Below are positions 45,125 through 54,200 of a stretch of DNA of 64,000 nucleotides, piece by piece; the first letter of the stretch is position 1, and each line of letters begins with the position of its first letter. The notes beneath the pieces were generated by a model. That model saw nothing but the letters and a program-made list of their open reading frames with translations, did no database searches and was not told the DNA's origin. The DNA comes from Streptomyces changanensis (GTDB lineage Bacteria > Actinomycetota > Actinomycetes > Streptomycetales > Streptomycetaceae): contig NZ_CP102332.1 of assembly GCF_024600715.1 (NCBI RefSeq), positions 5,022,001 to 5,086,000 on the forward strand, written 5' to 3'. Made by a program: the position numbers and the translations under genes.

Positions 45125-45583
45125 GAGTGAAAAAACAAGGAATGACTTACGTGTGCGTGAACCTAGGTGTATCTGCGACCTTTTCGGCGCCGTGGCAATT
45201 CGGGCCATTACGGTAACCCTCGCCGTCGCGCCCATCGCGCCCGGGGTGGTCACTCCGCCGTTCCCCGGAACGGTTGCGAGGCGTCCGCGGGTGCCGGGGG
45301 CGGCGCCGGAGCGTTCTCGAGGGGGCGCCCGAGGGGTCTTCCGGGGAGCTGTGTGGAGGCCTCCGAGGGGAGCTCGGAGGGATCTCGGGCGACGTCCGAA
45401 AGGCGATCGGAGGGGGCGTGCGGAGGGGAGCCCGGGGTAGGCGCGCGGTGCGGGAAGTGCGCCCATGGCGGCCTGTCGCGCCCGTGCCCCGACGCTCTCC
45501 CGGACCGCCCGTGCCGTAGGCTCTCGGTCGGCCGCAGGCCCGCGGGCGGCACGACACGCGCCACGGGGCGAATGGGCGTCAGA

Positions 45584-45630
45584 CCCTACATGTAGTGGTT
45601 GCATGGTCACAGCCGCCCAGAAGTTGTGGT
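45584..45630 (+). promoter_or_regulatory. Tandem NrdR boxes upstream of nrdR-nrdJ
   Basis: CCCTACATGTAGTGGT at 45584-45599 is a near-palindromic NrdR-type box. GCCCAGAAGTTGTGGT at 45615-45630 is a more diverged second copy. Centres are exactly 31 bp apart, three helical turns, as expected for pairs of NrdR boxes. This gives autorepression of nrdR-nrdJ when dATP/ATP-bound NrdR is present (family knowledge). Confidence 0.75.
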
Positions 45631-45740
45631 CCCCGGTCAGTGGGGAGGGCGGCCATCGCCTATGCTGGTGCCTGCTTCGCACGGGTCCGGGAGGACGCGG
45701 CGAGGCTATTCAGTCGTGCTTGTGAAGGAGGGTTGGGACC

Positions 45741-46253
45741 ATGCACTGCCCCTTCTGCAGGCACCCCGACAGCCGCGTCGTCGACAGTCGCACCACCGAC
45801 GACGGGACGTCCATCCGACGCCGCCGTCAGTGCCCCGACTGCTCCCGCCGCTTCACCACCGTGGAGACCTGCTCCCTCATGGTCGTGAAGCGCAGCGGGG
45901 TGACCGAGCCGTTCAGTCGGACCAAGGTCATCAACGGCGTGCGCAAGGCATGCCAGGGGCGGCCCGTCACCGAGGACGCCCTCGCGCAGCTGGGCCAGCG
46001 GGTCGAGGAGGCCGTGCGCGCCACCGGCAGCGCCGAGCTCACGACGCACGACGTCGGCCTCGCCATACTCGGCCCGCTGCGGGAGCTCGACCTCGTCGCG
46101 TACCTGCGCTTCGCGTCCGTGTACCGGGCGTTCGACACGCTGGAGGACTTCGAGGCCGCCATCGCGGAGCTGCGCGAGCGGCGGCCCCCCGTGGACCAGG
46201 GCGGCACCGGTGCGACCCCCGAGGTCCCGGTGCCCGCCGGCCCCGCCGACTGA
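45741..46253 (+). CDS. nrdR: Transcriptional repressor NrdR
   Basis: A 170-residue regulator of ribonucleotide reductase genes. The N-terminal zinc ribbon is [17 protein letters not shown] with CPDCSRRF. An ATP-cone domain spans about 46-136 ([20 protein letters not shown]). The C-terminus is a Pro/Gly-rich tail. A strong AGGAGGG at 45727-45733 precedes the ATG. It is followed by nrdJ after 154 bases, probably one operon. Confidence 0.97.
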   Translation: MHCPFCRHPDSRVVDSRTTDDGTSIRRRRQCPDCSRRFTTVETCSLMVVKRSGVTEPFSRTKVINGVRKACQGRPVTEDALAQLGQRVEEAVRATGSAELTTHDVGLAILGPLRELDLVAYLRFASVYRAFDTLEDFEAAIAELRERRPPVDQGGTGATPEVPVPAGPAD

Positions 46254-46407
46254 CCGGCCCGCCGGACCGGGGTCCGGTTGCCGGCCGCGCGGCGGCCAAT
46301 CGACCAGCCGGGGGCGCTGCCCGCAGCGCCCGCGGCGACAGACAGACACCGTGCCTTGGGAAGATCTGGGCACATCAGGGCGTTTTTGCCCGTATATGGG
46401 AGGCGGC

Positions 46408-49287
46408 ATGACAGAGACGACGAGCGGCCCGGCACGAGGCTCCCGAGCCAAGGGGTCCAAGGCGGGCAAGGGCCTGCGCATCGAGCGCATCCACACGACG
46501 CCGGGCGTGCACCCGTACGACGAGGTCGTCTGGGAGCGCCGTGACGTCGTCATGACCAACTGGCGTGACGGCTCGGTCAACTTCGAGCAGCGTGGCGTCG
46601 AGTTCCCCGACTTCTGGTCGGTGAACGCGGTCAACATCGTCACCAGCAAGTACTTCCGGGGCGCCGTCGGCACCCCGCAGCGCGAGACGGGCCTGAAGCA
46701 GCTCATCGACCGCATCGTGAAGACCTACCGCAAGGCCGGTGAGGAGTACAACTACTTCTCGTCCCCCGCCGACGCGGAGATCTTCGAGCACGAGCTCGCC
46801 TACGCCCTCCTGCACCAGATCTTCAGCTTCAACTCCCCGGTGTGGTTCAACGTCGGCACGCCGCAGCCCCAGCAGGTCTCCGCCTGCTTCATCCTGTCCG
46901 TCGACGACTCCATGGAGTCGATCCTCGACTGGTACAAGGAAGAGGGCATGATCTTCAAGGGCGGCTCCGGCGCCGGCCTGAACCTCTCCCGCATCCGCTC
47001 CTCCAAGGAGCTCCTCTCCTCCGGTGGCAACGCCTCCGGCCCCGTCTCCTTCATGCGCGGCGCCGACGCCTCCGCCGGGACGATCAAGTCGGGCGGCGCG
47101 ACCCGCCGCGCGGCCAAGATGGTGATCCTCGACGTCGACCACCCCGACATCGAGGACTTCATCGAGACGAAGGTCAAGGAGGAGGAGAAGATCCGCGCCC
47201 TGCGCGACGCGGGCTTCGACATGGACCTGGGCGGCGACGACATCACGTCCGTCCAGTACCAGAACGCCAACAACTCCGTCCGCGTGAACGACGAGTTCAT
47301 GAAGGCCGTGGAGACCGGCGGCAAGTTCGGCCTGCGCGCCCGCATGACCGGTGAGGTCATCGAGGAGGTCGACGCCAAGGCGCTCTTCCGCAAGATGGCC
47401 CAGGCCGCCTGGGCCTGCGCCGACCCGGGCATCCAGTACGACGACACCATCAACCGCTGGCACACCTGCCCCGAGTCCGGCCGGATCAACGGCTCGAACC
47501 CGTGCAGCGAGTACATGCACCTGGACAACACCTCGTGCAACCTCGCCTCGCTGAACCTGATGAAGTTTTTGAAGGACGACGGCAAGGGCAACCAGTCCTT
47601 CGAGGTCGAGCGCTTCGCGAAGGTCGTCGAGCTCGTCATCACCGCGATGGACATCTCCATCTGCTTCGCCGACTTCCCCACCCAGAAGATCGGTGAGAAC
47701 ACCCGCGCCTTCCGCCAGCTGGGCATCGGCTACGCCAACCTCGGCGCCCTGCTGATGGCCACCGGCCACGCGTACGACTCCGACGGCGGTCGCGCCCTCG
47801 CCGGCGCCATCACCTCGCTGATGACGGGCACCTCCTACCGCCGCTCCGCCGAGCTCGCCGCGGTCGTCGGCCCGTACGATGGCTACGCCCGCAACGCCGG
47901 GGCGCACAACCGCGTCATGAAGCAGCACGCCGACGCGAACACCGCCGCCGTCCGCGTGGACGACCTCGACTCGCCGATCTGGGCCGCCGCCACGGAGGCC
48001 TGGCAGGACGTGATCCGCCTCGGCGAGAAGAACGGCTTCCGCAACGCGCAGGCGTCCGTCATCGCCCCGACCGGCACCATCGGTCTCGCGATGTCCTGTG
48101 ACACCACCGGCCTCGAGCCCGACCTCGCCCTGGTCAAGTTCAAGAAGCTGGTCGGCGGCGGCTCCATGCAGATCGTCAACGGCACGGTCCCGCAGGCCCT
48201 GCGCCGCCTGGGCTACCAGGAGGAGCAGATCGAGGCGATCGTCGCCCACATCGCCGAGCACGGCAACGTGATCGACGCGCCCGGCCTCAAGCAGGAGCAC
48301 TACGAGGTCTTCGACTGCGCCATGGGCGAGCGTTCCATCTCCGCGATGGGCCACGTCCGCATGATGGCCGCCATCCAGCCCTGGATCTCCGGCGCGCTGT
48401 CCAAGACGGTCAACCTCCCCGAGACGGCCACCGTCGAGGACGTCGAGGAGGTCTACTTCGAGGCGTGGAAGATGGGCGTCAAGGCGCTCGCCATCTACCG
48501 CGACAACTGCAAGGTCGGCCAGCCTCTCTCCGCCAAGAAGAAGGAGGAGGAGAAGAAGGCCGCGGTCGAGCCGACGAAGGTCGAGAAGGTCGTCGAGTAC
48601 CGCCCGGTCCGCAAGCGGCTCCCCAAGGGCCGCCCCGGGATCACCACCTCCTTCACGGTGGGCGGTGCCGAGGGGTACATGACCGCCAACTCCTACCCGG
48701 ACGACGGTCTCGGCGAGGTCTTCCTCAAGATGTCCAAGCAGGGCTCGACCCTCGCGGGCATGATGGACGCCTTCTCCATCGCGGTCTCCGTCGGCCTGCA
48801 GTACGGCGTCCCGCTGGAGACGTACGTCTCGAAGTTCACCAACATGCGCTTCGAGCCGGCCGGCATGACGGACGACCCGGACGTGCGGATGGCGCAGTCG
48901 ATCGTCGACTACATCTTCCGCCGCCTGGCGCTGGACTTCCTGCCCTTCGAGACCCGCTCGGCGCTCGGCATCCACTCCGCCGAGGAGCGCCAGCGGCACC
49001 TGGAGACCGGCTCGTACGAGCAGTCCGTCGAGGACGAGGACGTGGACGTCGAGGGCCTCGCCCAGTCGGCCCCGCGCCAGCAGGAGGCCCCGAAGGCCGC
49101 CGCCCCCAAGGCGGAGCCGGTCGAGCTCCCGGCCCCCAAGCAGGCCCACACCTCGGCCGAACTGGTCGAGATGCAGCTCGGCATCCAGGCCGACGCCCCG
49201 CTGTGCTTCTCCTGCGGAACGAAGATGCAGCGCGCCGGTTCCTGCTACATCTGCGAGGGCTGCGGCTCGACCAGCGGCTGCAGCTGA
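46408..49287 (+). CDS. nrdJ: Adenosylcobalamin-dependent (class II) ribonucleotide reductase
   Basis: A 959-residue enzyme that reduces ribonucleotides for DNA synthesis with coenzyme B12. NPCSEYMHLDNTSCNLASLN carries the N-x-C-x-E active-site set. SACFILSVDDSMESILDWYK holds one of the paired redox cysteines. GGSGAGLNLSRIRSSKELLS belongs to the conserved barrel. The C-terminal CFSCGTKMQRAGSCYICEGC is a zinc-ribbon-like tail that shuttles reducing equivalents. ATG at 46408 follows GGGAGG; ATG at 46396 is a less likely alternative. No B12 riboswitch is recognised upstream; control seems to be via NrdR. Confidence 0.98.
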   Translation: MTETTSGPARGSRAKGSKAGKGLRIERIHTTPGVHPYDEVVWERRDVVMTNWRDGSVNFEQRGVEFPDFWSVNAVNIVTSKYFRGAVGTPQRETGLKQLIDRIVKTYRKAGEEYNYFSSPADAEIFEHELAYALLHQIFSFNSPVWFNVGTPQPQQVSACFILSVDDSMESILDWYKEEGMIFKGGSGAGLNLSRIRSSKELLSSGGNASGPVSFMRGADASAGTIKSGGATRRAAKMVILDVDHPDIEDFIETKVKEEEKIRALRDAGFDMDLGGDDITSVQYQNANNSVRVNDEFMKAVETGGKFGLRARMTGEVIEEVDAKALFRKMAQAAWACADPGIQYDDTINRWHTCPESGRINGSNPCSEYMHLDNTSCNLASLNLMKFLKDDGKGNQSFEVERFAKVVELVITAMDISICFADFPTQKIGENTRAFRQLGIGYANLGALLMATGHAYDSDGGRALAGAITSLMTGTSYRRSAELAAVVGPYDGYARNAGAHNRVMKQHADANTAAVRVDDLDSPIWAAATEAWQDVIRLGEKNGFRNAQASVIAPTGTIGLAMSCDTTGLEPDLALVKFKKLVGGGSMQIVNGTVPQALRRLGYQEEQIEAIVAHIAEHGNVIDAPGLKQEHYEVFDCAMGERSISAMGHVRMMAAIQPWISGALSKTVNLPETATVEDVEEVYFEAWKMGVKALAIYRDNCKVGQPLSAKKKEEEKKAAVEPTKVEKVVEYRPVRKRLPKGRPGITTSFTVGGAEGYMTANSYPDDGLGEVFLKMSKQGSTLAGMMDAFSIAVSVGLQYGVPLETYVSKFTNMRFEPAGMTDDPDVRMAQSIVDYIFRRLALDFLPFETRSALGIHSAEERQRHLETGSYEQSVEDEDVDVEGLAQSAPRQQEAPKAAAPKAEPVELPAPKQAHTSAELVEMQLGIQADAPLCFSCGTKMQRAGSCYICEGCGSTSGCS

Positions 49288-49350
49288 ACCGCCCGACCGC
49301 CCGCGCCGGTGACGGGGTGGGGGTCGGCGGGGCGGGCACGGTGACCCGCT

Positions 49351-49386
49351 GAGGTGGGGAGGTCTCCCGGGAGACCTCCCCACCTC
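49351..49386. terminator. Perfect 36-nt palindromic terminator after nrdJ
   Basis: The 18 bases from GAGGTGGGGAGGTCTCCC (49351-49368) are followed at once by their exact inverse to 49386. It can end nrdRJ and, read in the other strand, the TerD gene. A hairpin of up to ~16 bp can form. Confidence 0.9.
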
Positions 49387-49481
49387 TCGCGTACGGGGCG
49401 GGGTGCCGCGGCGCTGCGGACGGCTCGGCGGGCGCCCATCACGCCCACCGCCGGCGGCGGACGCCCATCACGCCGGCCGGC

Positions 49482-50009
49482 TCAGCGGCGGGCGCCCATC
49501 ACACGGCTGAAGGACTGCGGGTCGGTGTCGAAGCCGTGCAGCAGCCGCCGGTACCGCCAGGTGTCGGCGTCCTCGCGGACGAACTCGGCGATGGTCGCCG
49601 CGGTGGCGCCGGCCACGCCCGCAAGGTCGTCGTTGTCCAGTTCCTCGTAGCCCTCTCGCACCAGTACCTTCGTGTTGGGCACGTCCCCGAAGGTCACGGG
49701 CCCGCCGCTCTGCTGTATGGCGATGCCCACCACCACGCGCGCGTAGTCGGGGGACAGTCGGGTCAGCTCCAGCGTCATCGCCTCGTCGATGCCGAACCCC
49801 TGTCCCGTACGGCTGTCGCGGTTGAGCGTGATCGTGCCGTCGGGCGACCGGCTGTCGAAGTGCACGAGGTAGACCGGCTCGCCGTACGGGTCCGCCGTGG
49901 GATAGACGGCGGCGATGATGTCGAGGTCGTGCACCGGGCCGCCACCCGTGCTCGGGTCCCACTTCAGGGCCACCTCGACCTTGGCCACGCCCTTGTTCAG
50001 CGTGCTCAC
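49482..50009 (-). CDS. TerD-family tellurium-resistance-like protein
   Basis: A 175-residue protein of the TerD/CABP family. KGVAKVEVALKWDPS, VHDLDIIAAVYPTADPYG, NRDSRTGQGFGIDEAMTL and DVPNTKVLVREGYEEL fit the calcium-binding TerD fold, with many acidic loop residues. Members are tied to stress and calcium response, not only to tellurite. GTG at 50009 is used, with AGGGGG upstream. A longer reading to 50081 adds unlike sequence. It stands alone with no other ter gene nearby. Confidence 0.85.
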   Translation of the reverse strand: MSTLNKGVAKVEVALKWDPSTGGGPVHDLDIIAAVYPTADPYGEPVYLVHFDSRSPDGTITLNRDSRTGQGFGIDEAMTLELTRLSPDYARVVVGIAIQQSGGPVTFGDVPNTKVLVREGYEELDNDDLAGVAGATAATIAEFVREDADTWRYRRLLHGFDTDPQSFSRVMGARR

Positions 50010-50245
50010 CCTTTCCCCCTCTCTGCGCCACTGGCACGGGGCCGGAGGCAACTCCCCTCCGGTGCCCGCCTGCTCGACCATGGTGTCACGGAGCGTCAGG
50101 ACCGTCAGCGCGTCCGTGCGGAATGCGCCCGAGGGCCCGGGTGGGGACCGTCCCCGCGCCGGGTGCTCCGGGCGTGCCCCCGGCGGTCGGGAGCGGGTTC
50201 CGTCGGGCCGGCACCGCCCGGGCCGCCGCGCCGTACGATGGCGCG

Positions 50246-50851
50246 GTGCTGGTCAAGTGGATTCGCTGCACCGTCGTGGACCGTCGCGGGTTCGAGCGGG
50301 GGCAGCGGAAATGGGCGGGGCTGCCGGGGGAACCCGGCTTCCGGGGGCAGGGCGGCGGGTGGAGCCGTCTGCGGCCCGGTGTGGCCCACGTGTTCTCCTT
50401 CTGGGAGAGCCGTCCCTTCTACGATTCGTTCATGGCGCGGTCACACGCCAGACTGGCCGCCGCGCAGGCCGGCACCTTCAAGGGCGCACAGGTCAAGCTC
50501 TTCGACTACCGCTTCGACGTGAAGACCGGCTTCGAGCCGCGTTTCACCGACGCCGACGTGGTGCGGGTCGCCCACAGCCGGATCCGCGAGGACCGGGTGG
50601 AGCACTACGCGCTGATGCAGGAGAAGGTGTGGAACCCCGCGATGGCCGGATCCCCCGGCATGCTGCGGGGGCTGTTCGGCGAGGCGCCGGGCAACGAGTT
50701 CCTGGTGCTGTCCATGTGGAAGTCGGCGGCCGAGCACGGCAAGTACCGGACGGAGCGGGTCGAACGGCTCGCCCTGCGCGCGCAGATCGCGGCGGACGTC
50801 GTCGCCCTGACGGGGGACGTCGTCGACCTGGAACCGGCCTGGACGGTCTGA
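50246..50851 (+). CDS. DUF4937-like protein of unknown function
   Basis: A 201-residue soluble protein. VLVKWIRCTVVDRRGFERGQ at the N-terminus, then HVFSFWESRPFYDSFMARSH, suggest a ferredoxin-like DUF4937/YdbC-type domain. The second half (KVWNPAMAGSPGML, EFLVLSMWKSAAEHGKYRTE) looks like a repeat of the same fold, as in antibiotic-biosynthesis-monooxygenase-like dimers. TACGAT at 50234-50239 is six bases upstream of the GTG, so the message is probably leaderless. No catalytic residue can be named. Confidence 0.65.
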   Translation: MLVKWIRCTVVDRRGFERGQRKWAGLPGEPGFRGQGGGWSRLRPGVAHVFSFWESRPFYDSFMARSHARLAAAQAGTFKGAQVKLFDYRFDVKTGFEPRFTDADVVRVAHSRIREDRVEHYALMQEKVWNPAMAGSPGMLRGLFGEAPGNEFLVLSMWKSAAEHGKYRTERVERLALRAQIAADVVALTGDVVDLEPAWTV

Positions 50852-50863
50852 CAGGCGTCGTCC

Positions 50864-51502
50864 TCAGCGGCGCGCGCCGGTGAACGCGCCCGCGTGGACG
50901 GCCGCGAGGGCCGCCGCGGCCGCCTGGTCGGCGAGTTCCGCGTCGACCGGTTCCCGCGTCACGAAGAGCCGGAGGAACAGCGGGGCGGAGACCGCGCGCA
51001 CCACCGCGCCCGCGTCCGTGCCGGGCGGTGCCTCGCCGCGCTCCACCGCGCGCTCCACCACGGCCTCGCACCGGCCGAACCGTTCCGCGTAGAAGGCGCG
51101 CAGGGCGTCCGCCGCGCGCTCCGACTGGAAGGCGGCGGCGACGAACGCCGTGGGCGCGGCGGCAGCCGCCGGGTCGGCGAACGAGTCGCACACCTCCCGG
51201 GCGAGCGCCCGCAGGTCACCCGCCAGTGTGCCCGTGTCGGGTGGGGTCCAGCCGTCCTCGCCCGCGAGGTCGAGGGCGTCCGCGACGAGCCCTTCGAGCC
51301 CACCCCACCTGCGGTACAGCGTCGTCTTGTGGACCCCCGACCGCTCGGCGACGAACTCGACGGTCAGGCCCGGGTAGCCGTGTTCGGCCAGACCGGTCAG
51401 CACGGCGTCGCGCACCGCCGCGCGGGTTCGCGCCGTGCGGCCGCCGGGACGCCGGGAGCCGGGTCCGGGGTCGGACGGCGCCGGCATCGGGTTCTCGGTC
51501 AA
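50864..51502 (-). CDS. TetR-family repressor
   Basis: A 212-residue regulator. The N-terminal HTH (AVRDAVLTGLAEHGYPGLTV then VAERSGVHKTTLYRRWGGLE) is typical. The C-terminal domain is all helical with a TetR_C-like sequence. TTG at 51502 is the start because AGGAG lies six bases before it; ATG at 51487 has none. It is divergent from an ABC-F ATPase gene with 137 bases between, so it very likely controls both. Confidence 0.9.
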   Translation of the reverse strand: MTENPMPAPSDPGPGSRRPGGRTARTRAAVRDAVLTGLAEHGYPGLTVEFVAERSGVHKTTLYRRWGGLEGLVADALDLAGEDGWTPPDTGTLAGDLRALAREVCDSFADPAAAAAPTAFVAAAFQSERAADALRAFYAERFGRCEAVVERAVERGEAPPGTDAGAVVRAVSAPLFLRLFVTREPVDAELADQAAAAALAAVHAGAFTGARR

Positions 51503-51513
51503 TTGCTACTCCT

Positions 51514-51571
51514 GTTGCGTTAGGCAGGACGAGTGTGCCACACTCACCTTAACGCCACGGAAGTTGCGTTA
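51514..51571. promoter_or_regulatory. Candidate TetR operator region between TetR and ABC-F genes
   Basis: GTTGCGTTA occurs twice in direct order, at 51514-51522 and 51563-51571. TAACGC at 51550-51555 makes an inverted repeat with GCGTTA at 51566-51571 (10-base spacer). GAGTGTGCCACACTC at 51531-51545 is a 15-nt palindrome between them. This is the expected place for the operator of both divergent genes. Confidence 0.65.
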
Positions 51572-51639
51572 TCGAGCGTTCGTTGCCGACCCCTCTCTCC
51601 TCCCGACCCCTCTCCTCGGGATCCCACTCGGAGGCGCCC

Positions 51640-53247
51640 TTGCCCACGCAGATCTCCCTCCGTCACGTCACCAAGGCCCGCGGCGAGCGACTGCTCCTCG
51701 ACGACGTCTCCCTCACCGTGCGCCCGGGCGAACGGATCGGCATCGTGGGGGAGAACGGCGCGGGCAAGTCCACGCTCCTGCACCTCCTCGCCGGCACCGA
51801 GCGGCCCGACGAGGGCGATGTCGTGACGGTCGCCGAGCACGGTGTGGGATTGCTCGCCCAGACGCCGCAGCTCCCGCCGCACCGCACCGTGGGCGACGCC
51901 GTCGACACCGCCCTGCACGAACTGCGCGCCATGGAGGCCCGCCTGCGTGCCCTCGAAGCCACGCTCGCCGACGCCGACGACACCACCCTCGCCGAGTACG
52001 GCGAACTGCTCACCGCCTACGAGCTGCGCGGCGGGTACGAGGCGGACGCCCGGGTCGACAAGGCGCTCCACGCTCTCGGACTGGCCGGCACCGGCCGCTC
52101 CCGTACCCTCGGCAGCCTCTCCGGCGGTGAACAGGCCCGACTCGGCATCGCCTGCCTGATCGCCGCGGCCCCCGAGGTCATGCTGCTGGACGAACCGACC
52201 AACCACCTCGACGAGGGGGCCCTCGGCTGGCTGGAGGAGGCGCTGCTCGCCCACCGGGGCACCGTCGTCGCCGTGTCCCACGACCGGACTTTCCTGGAGC
52301 GCGTCGCCACCACCGTGCTCGACGTGGACGCCGACCGCCGCACCGTCGTCCGCCACGGGAACGGCTACGCCGGGTACCGCGAAGAGCGGGCGGCCGCGCG
52401 CCGCCGCTGGGAGCAGGCCTACGCCGACTGGTGCGACGAGACGTCCCGGCTGGAGGCGTACGCCGAGACCGCCGCCCACGGCGTCGCCGGCCGCCCCATC
52501 AGGGACAACAACAAGATGGCGTACGACCGGGCCGGCGGCCGGGTCCAGGCGTCGGTCGCCGGGCGTGTCCGCAGCGCGCGCGAAAGGCTCCGCAGGCTTC
52601 GGGAGGACCCGGTACCCCGCCCGCCCCGACCGCTCTCCTTCGCCGCCCGCCCGATCGCGGGCGCCACCGACGGCGACCTCGTGACCCTCACGGACGTGCG
52701 CGTGGGGGACAGGCTCGCCGTCGACCACCTCACCGTCGCGGCGGGGGAGAAGCTCCTGGTGCACGGGGGCAACGGCGCGGGCAAGTCCACCCTGCTGCGC
52801 GTCATGGCAGGACACCTCGCACCCGACACGGGGACCGTCACCCGCCGGGGCGCCATCGGCCACCTCGCCCAGGAGATACCCGCCGACCGCCCGGCGGAGC
52901 GGCTCCTCACCGCCTTCGGCCGCGGCCTCCCGCTCACCGACGACGAGCGCGAGGAACTCCTCCTGTCGTACGGACTGTTCCGCCCCCGCGACCTCCACAC
53001 CCCCGTGGGCGCTCTCTCGGCCGGACAGCGCCGCCGGCTCGCCCTCGCCCGGCTCCTCGCCCGCCCCGCCGACCTCCTGCTCCTCGACGAACCGGCGAAC
53101 CACCTCGCGCTCGGCCTCGTGGAGGAGCTGGAGGCCGCGCTCGACCGCTGGACCGGCGCCCTCGTCGTCGTCTCCCACGACCGGCTCCTGCGTCGCCGCT
53201 TCACCGGCCGGACGCACCGGCTGGAGGCCGGACGCCTCGTCGGCTGA
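51640..53247 (+). CDS. ABC-F family ATPase (ribosome-protection/antibiotic resistance type)
   Basis: A 535-residue soluble protein with two ABC domains and no membrane segment. The first has [34 protein letters not shown] and [12 protein letters not shown]. The second has [29 protein letters not shown] and [12 protein letters not shown]. Between lies an Arg-rich linker ([18 protein letters not shown]). Such proteins bind the ribosomal E site; resistance types displace macrolides, lincosamides or similar drugs. TTG at 51640 is the start, set by GGAGG at 51630-51634. Its divergent TetR partner suggests drug induction. Confidence 0.88.
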   Translation: MPTQISLRHVTKARGERLLLDDVSLTVRPGERIGIVGENGAGKSTLLHLLAGTERPDEGDVVTVAEHGVGLLAQTPQLPPHRTVGDAVDTALHELRAMEARLRALEATLADADDTTLAEYGELLTAYELRGGYEADARVDKALHALGLAGTGRSRTLGSLSGGEQARLGIACLIAAAPEVMLLDEPTNHLDEGALGWLEEALLAHRGTVVAVSHDRTFLERVATTVLDVDADRRTVVRHGNGYAGYREERAAARRRWEQAYADWCDETSRLEAYAETAAHGVAGRPIRDNNKMAYDRAGGRVQASVAGRVRSARERLRRLREDPVPRPPRPLSFAARPIAGATDGDLVTLTDVRVGDRLAVDHLTVAAGEKLLVHGGNGAGKSTLLRVMAGHLAPDTGTVTRRGAIGHLAQEIPADRPAERLLTAFGRGLPLTDDEREELLLSYGLFRPRDLHTPVGALSAGQRRRLALARLLARPADLLLLDEPANHLALGLVEELEAALDRWTGALVVVSHDRLLRRRFTGRTHRLEAGRLVG

Positions 53248-53288
53248 CCCGGGAAACGGGCGGCGCCACCGGTTAGAGTGGCAGGGCG

Positions 53289-54200
53289 ATGACCGCTGAC
53301 TCCTCCCTCGACCGGCGCTTCGAACGCGCCCTCGCCAGCCTCCGCGGGCTGGCCGTGGGCGACGCCCTCGGCTCCCAGTTCTTCGTCCCCTCCCACTACC
53401 CCCTGCTGAAACGGCGCGAGCTCCCACCGGGCTCCTGGCAGTGGACCGACGACACCGAGATGGCCTGCTCCGTGCTGGCCGTGCTCGTCTCGCACGGCCG
53501 CATCGACCAGGACGCCCTCGCCCGCTCCTTCGCCGACCACCACGACTTCGACCGCGGCTACGGCCCCGCGGTCAACCGGATGCTCCGGCTGATCCGGGAA
53601 GGCGGGGACTGGCGGGAGCTGGCCGCCGGCCTCTTCCAGGGGCAGGGCTCCTGGGGCAACGGCGCCGCCATGCGCATCGCGCCCCTCGGCGCCTGGTACG
53701 CAGACGACCCCGAGCAGGCCACCCACCAGGCCGAGATCTCCTCGTACACGACCCACCAGCACCGCGAGGCCGTCGTCGGCTGCATGGCGGTCGCGGCCGC
53801 CGCCGCACTCGCCGCGGCGCCGGACGGACCACCCAAGGCCACCGACTTCCTCGACGCGGTCGTCGCCCTCGTCCCCCGCAGCGCCGTCGGCGCGGGACTG
53901 CGGCGCGCCCGCGACATGCTCGACTACGGCGACACCCAGACCGTCGCCGCCGTCCTCGGCTGCGGACGGCGGACGAGCGCGCACGACACCGTGCCGTTCG
54001 CCCTGTGGTCCGCCGCCCGCTCCCTCGACGACTACGAGCGTGCCTTCTGGACGACCGCCCAGGCCGGCGGGGACGTCGACACCACCTGCGCCATCGTCGG
54101 TGGCGTGGTCGCCGCCGCGCAGGCGGGCGCGCCGCCCGCCGAGTGGCTCGCCCGCACCGAGGACCTGCCCGCCTGGCTCCCGGCGCGCGCCGCCCACTGA
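53289..54200 (+). CDS. ADP-ribosylglycohydrolase family protein
   Basis: A 303-residue hydrolase. ASLRGLAVGDALGSQF, WTDDTEMACSVLAVL, GQGSWGNGAAMRIAPLGAWY and AGGDVDTTCAIVGG are the metal-binding signatures of the DraG/ARH family, all present. It removes ADP-ribose or related groups from proteins or small molecules; the target is unknown. TAGAGT at 53274-53279 lies nine bases before the ATG and GCAGGG is a weak ribosome site. It starts 41 bases after the ABC-F stop. Confidence 0.9.
   Translation: MTADSSLDRRFERALASLRGLAVGDALGSQFFVPSHYPLLKRRELPPGSWQWTDDTEMACSVLAVLVSHGRIDQDALARSFADHHDFDRGYGPAVNRMLRLIREGGDWRELAAGLFQGQGSWGNGAAMRIAPLGAWYADDPEQATHQAEISSYTTHQHREAVVGCMAVAAAAALAAAPDGPPKATDFLDAVVALVPRSAVGAGLRRARDMLDYGDTQTVAAVLGCGRRTSAHDTVPFALWSAARSLDDYERAFWTTAQAGGDVDTTCAIVGGVVAAAQAGAPPAEWLARTEDLPAWLPARAAH

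Larger units (their letters stand above)
45049..45740. other. Long divergent control region, lexA to nrdR
   Basis: 692 bases without a gene I can support. The left end holds the lexA promoter with a LexA box. The middle (45250-45560) is GC-rich with several short open frames in all phases but none with a ribosome binding site and good codon use. The right end holds two NrdR-type boxes and a -10 TATGCT at 45661-45666 for nrdR. Confidence 0.7.

Noticed and set aside
45250..45595. Several short open frames between lexA and nrdR
   Set aside because: No ribosome binding sites, no consistent third-position GC bias and no protein-like composition.
46254..46407. Possible B12 riboswitch before nrdJ
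   Set aside because: No B12-box-like conserved core seen; control appears to be by NrdR boxes before nrdR. A covariance-model search would settle it.
46375..49383. Minus-strand open frame of about 1000 codons opposite nrdJ
   Set aside because: Leu/Asp/Val/Arg-rich shadow; nrdJ is unmistakable on the plus strand.
49482..50081. Longer TerD protein starting at 50081
   Set aside because: The extra N-terminal residues are unlike the family and the GTG at 50009 has a strong ribosome site.
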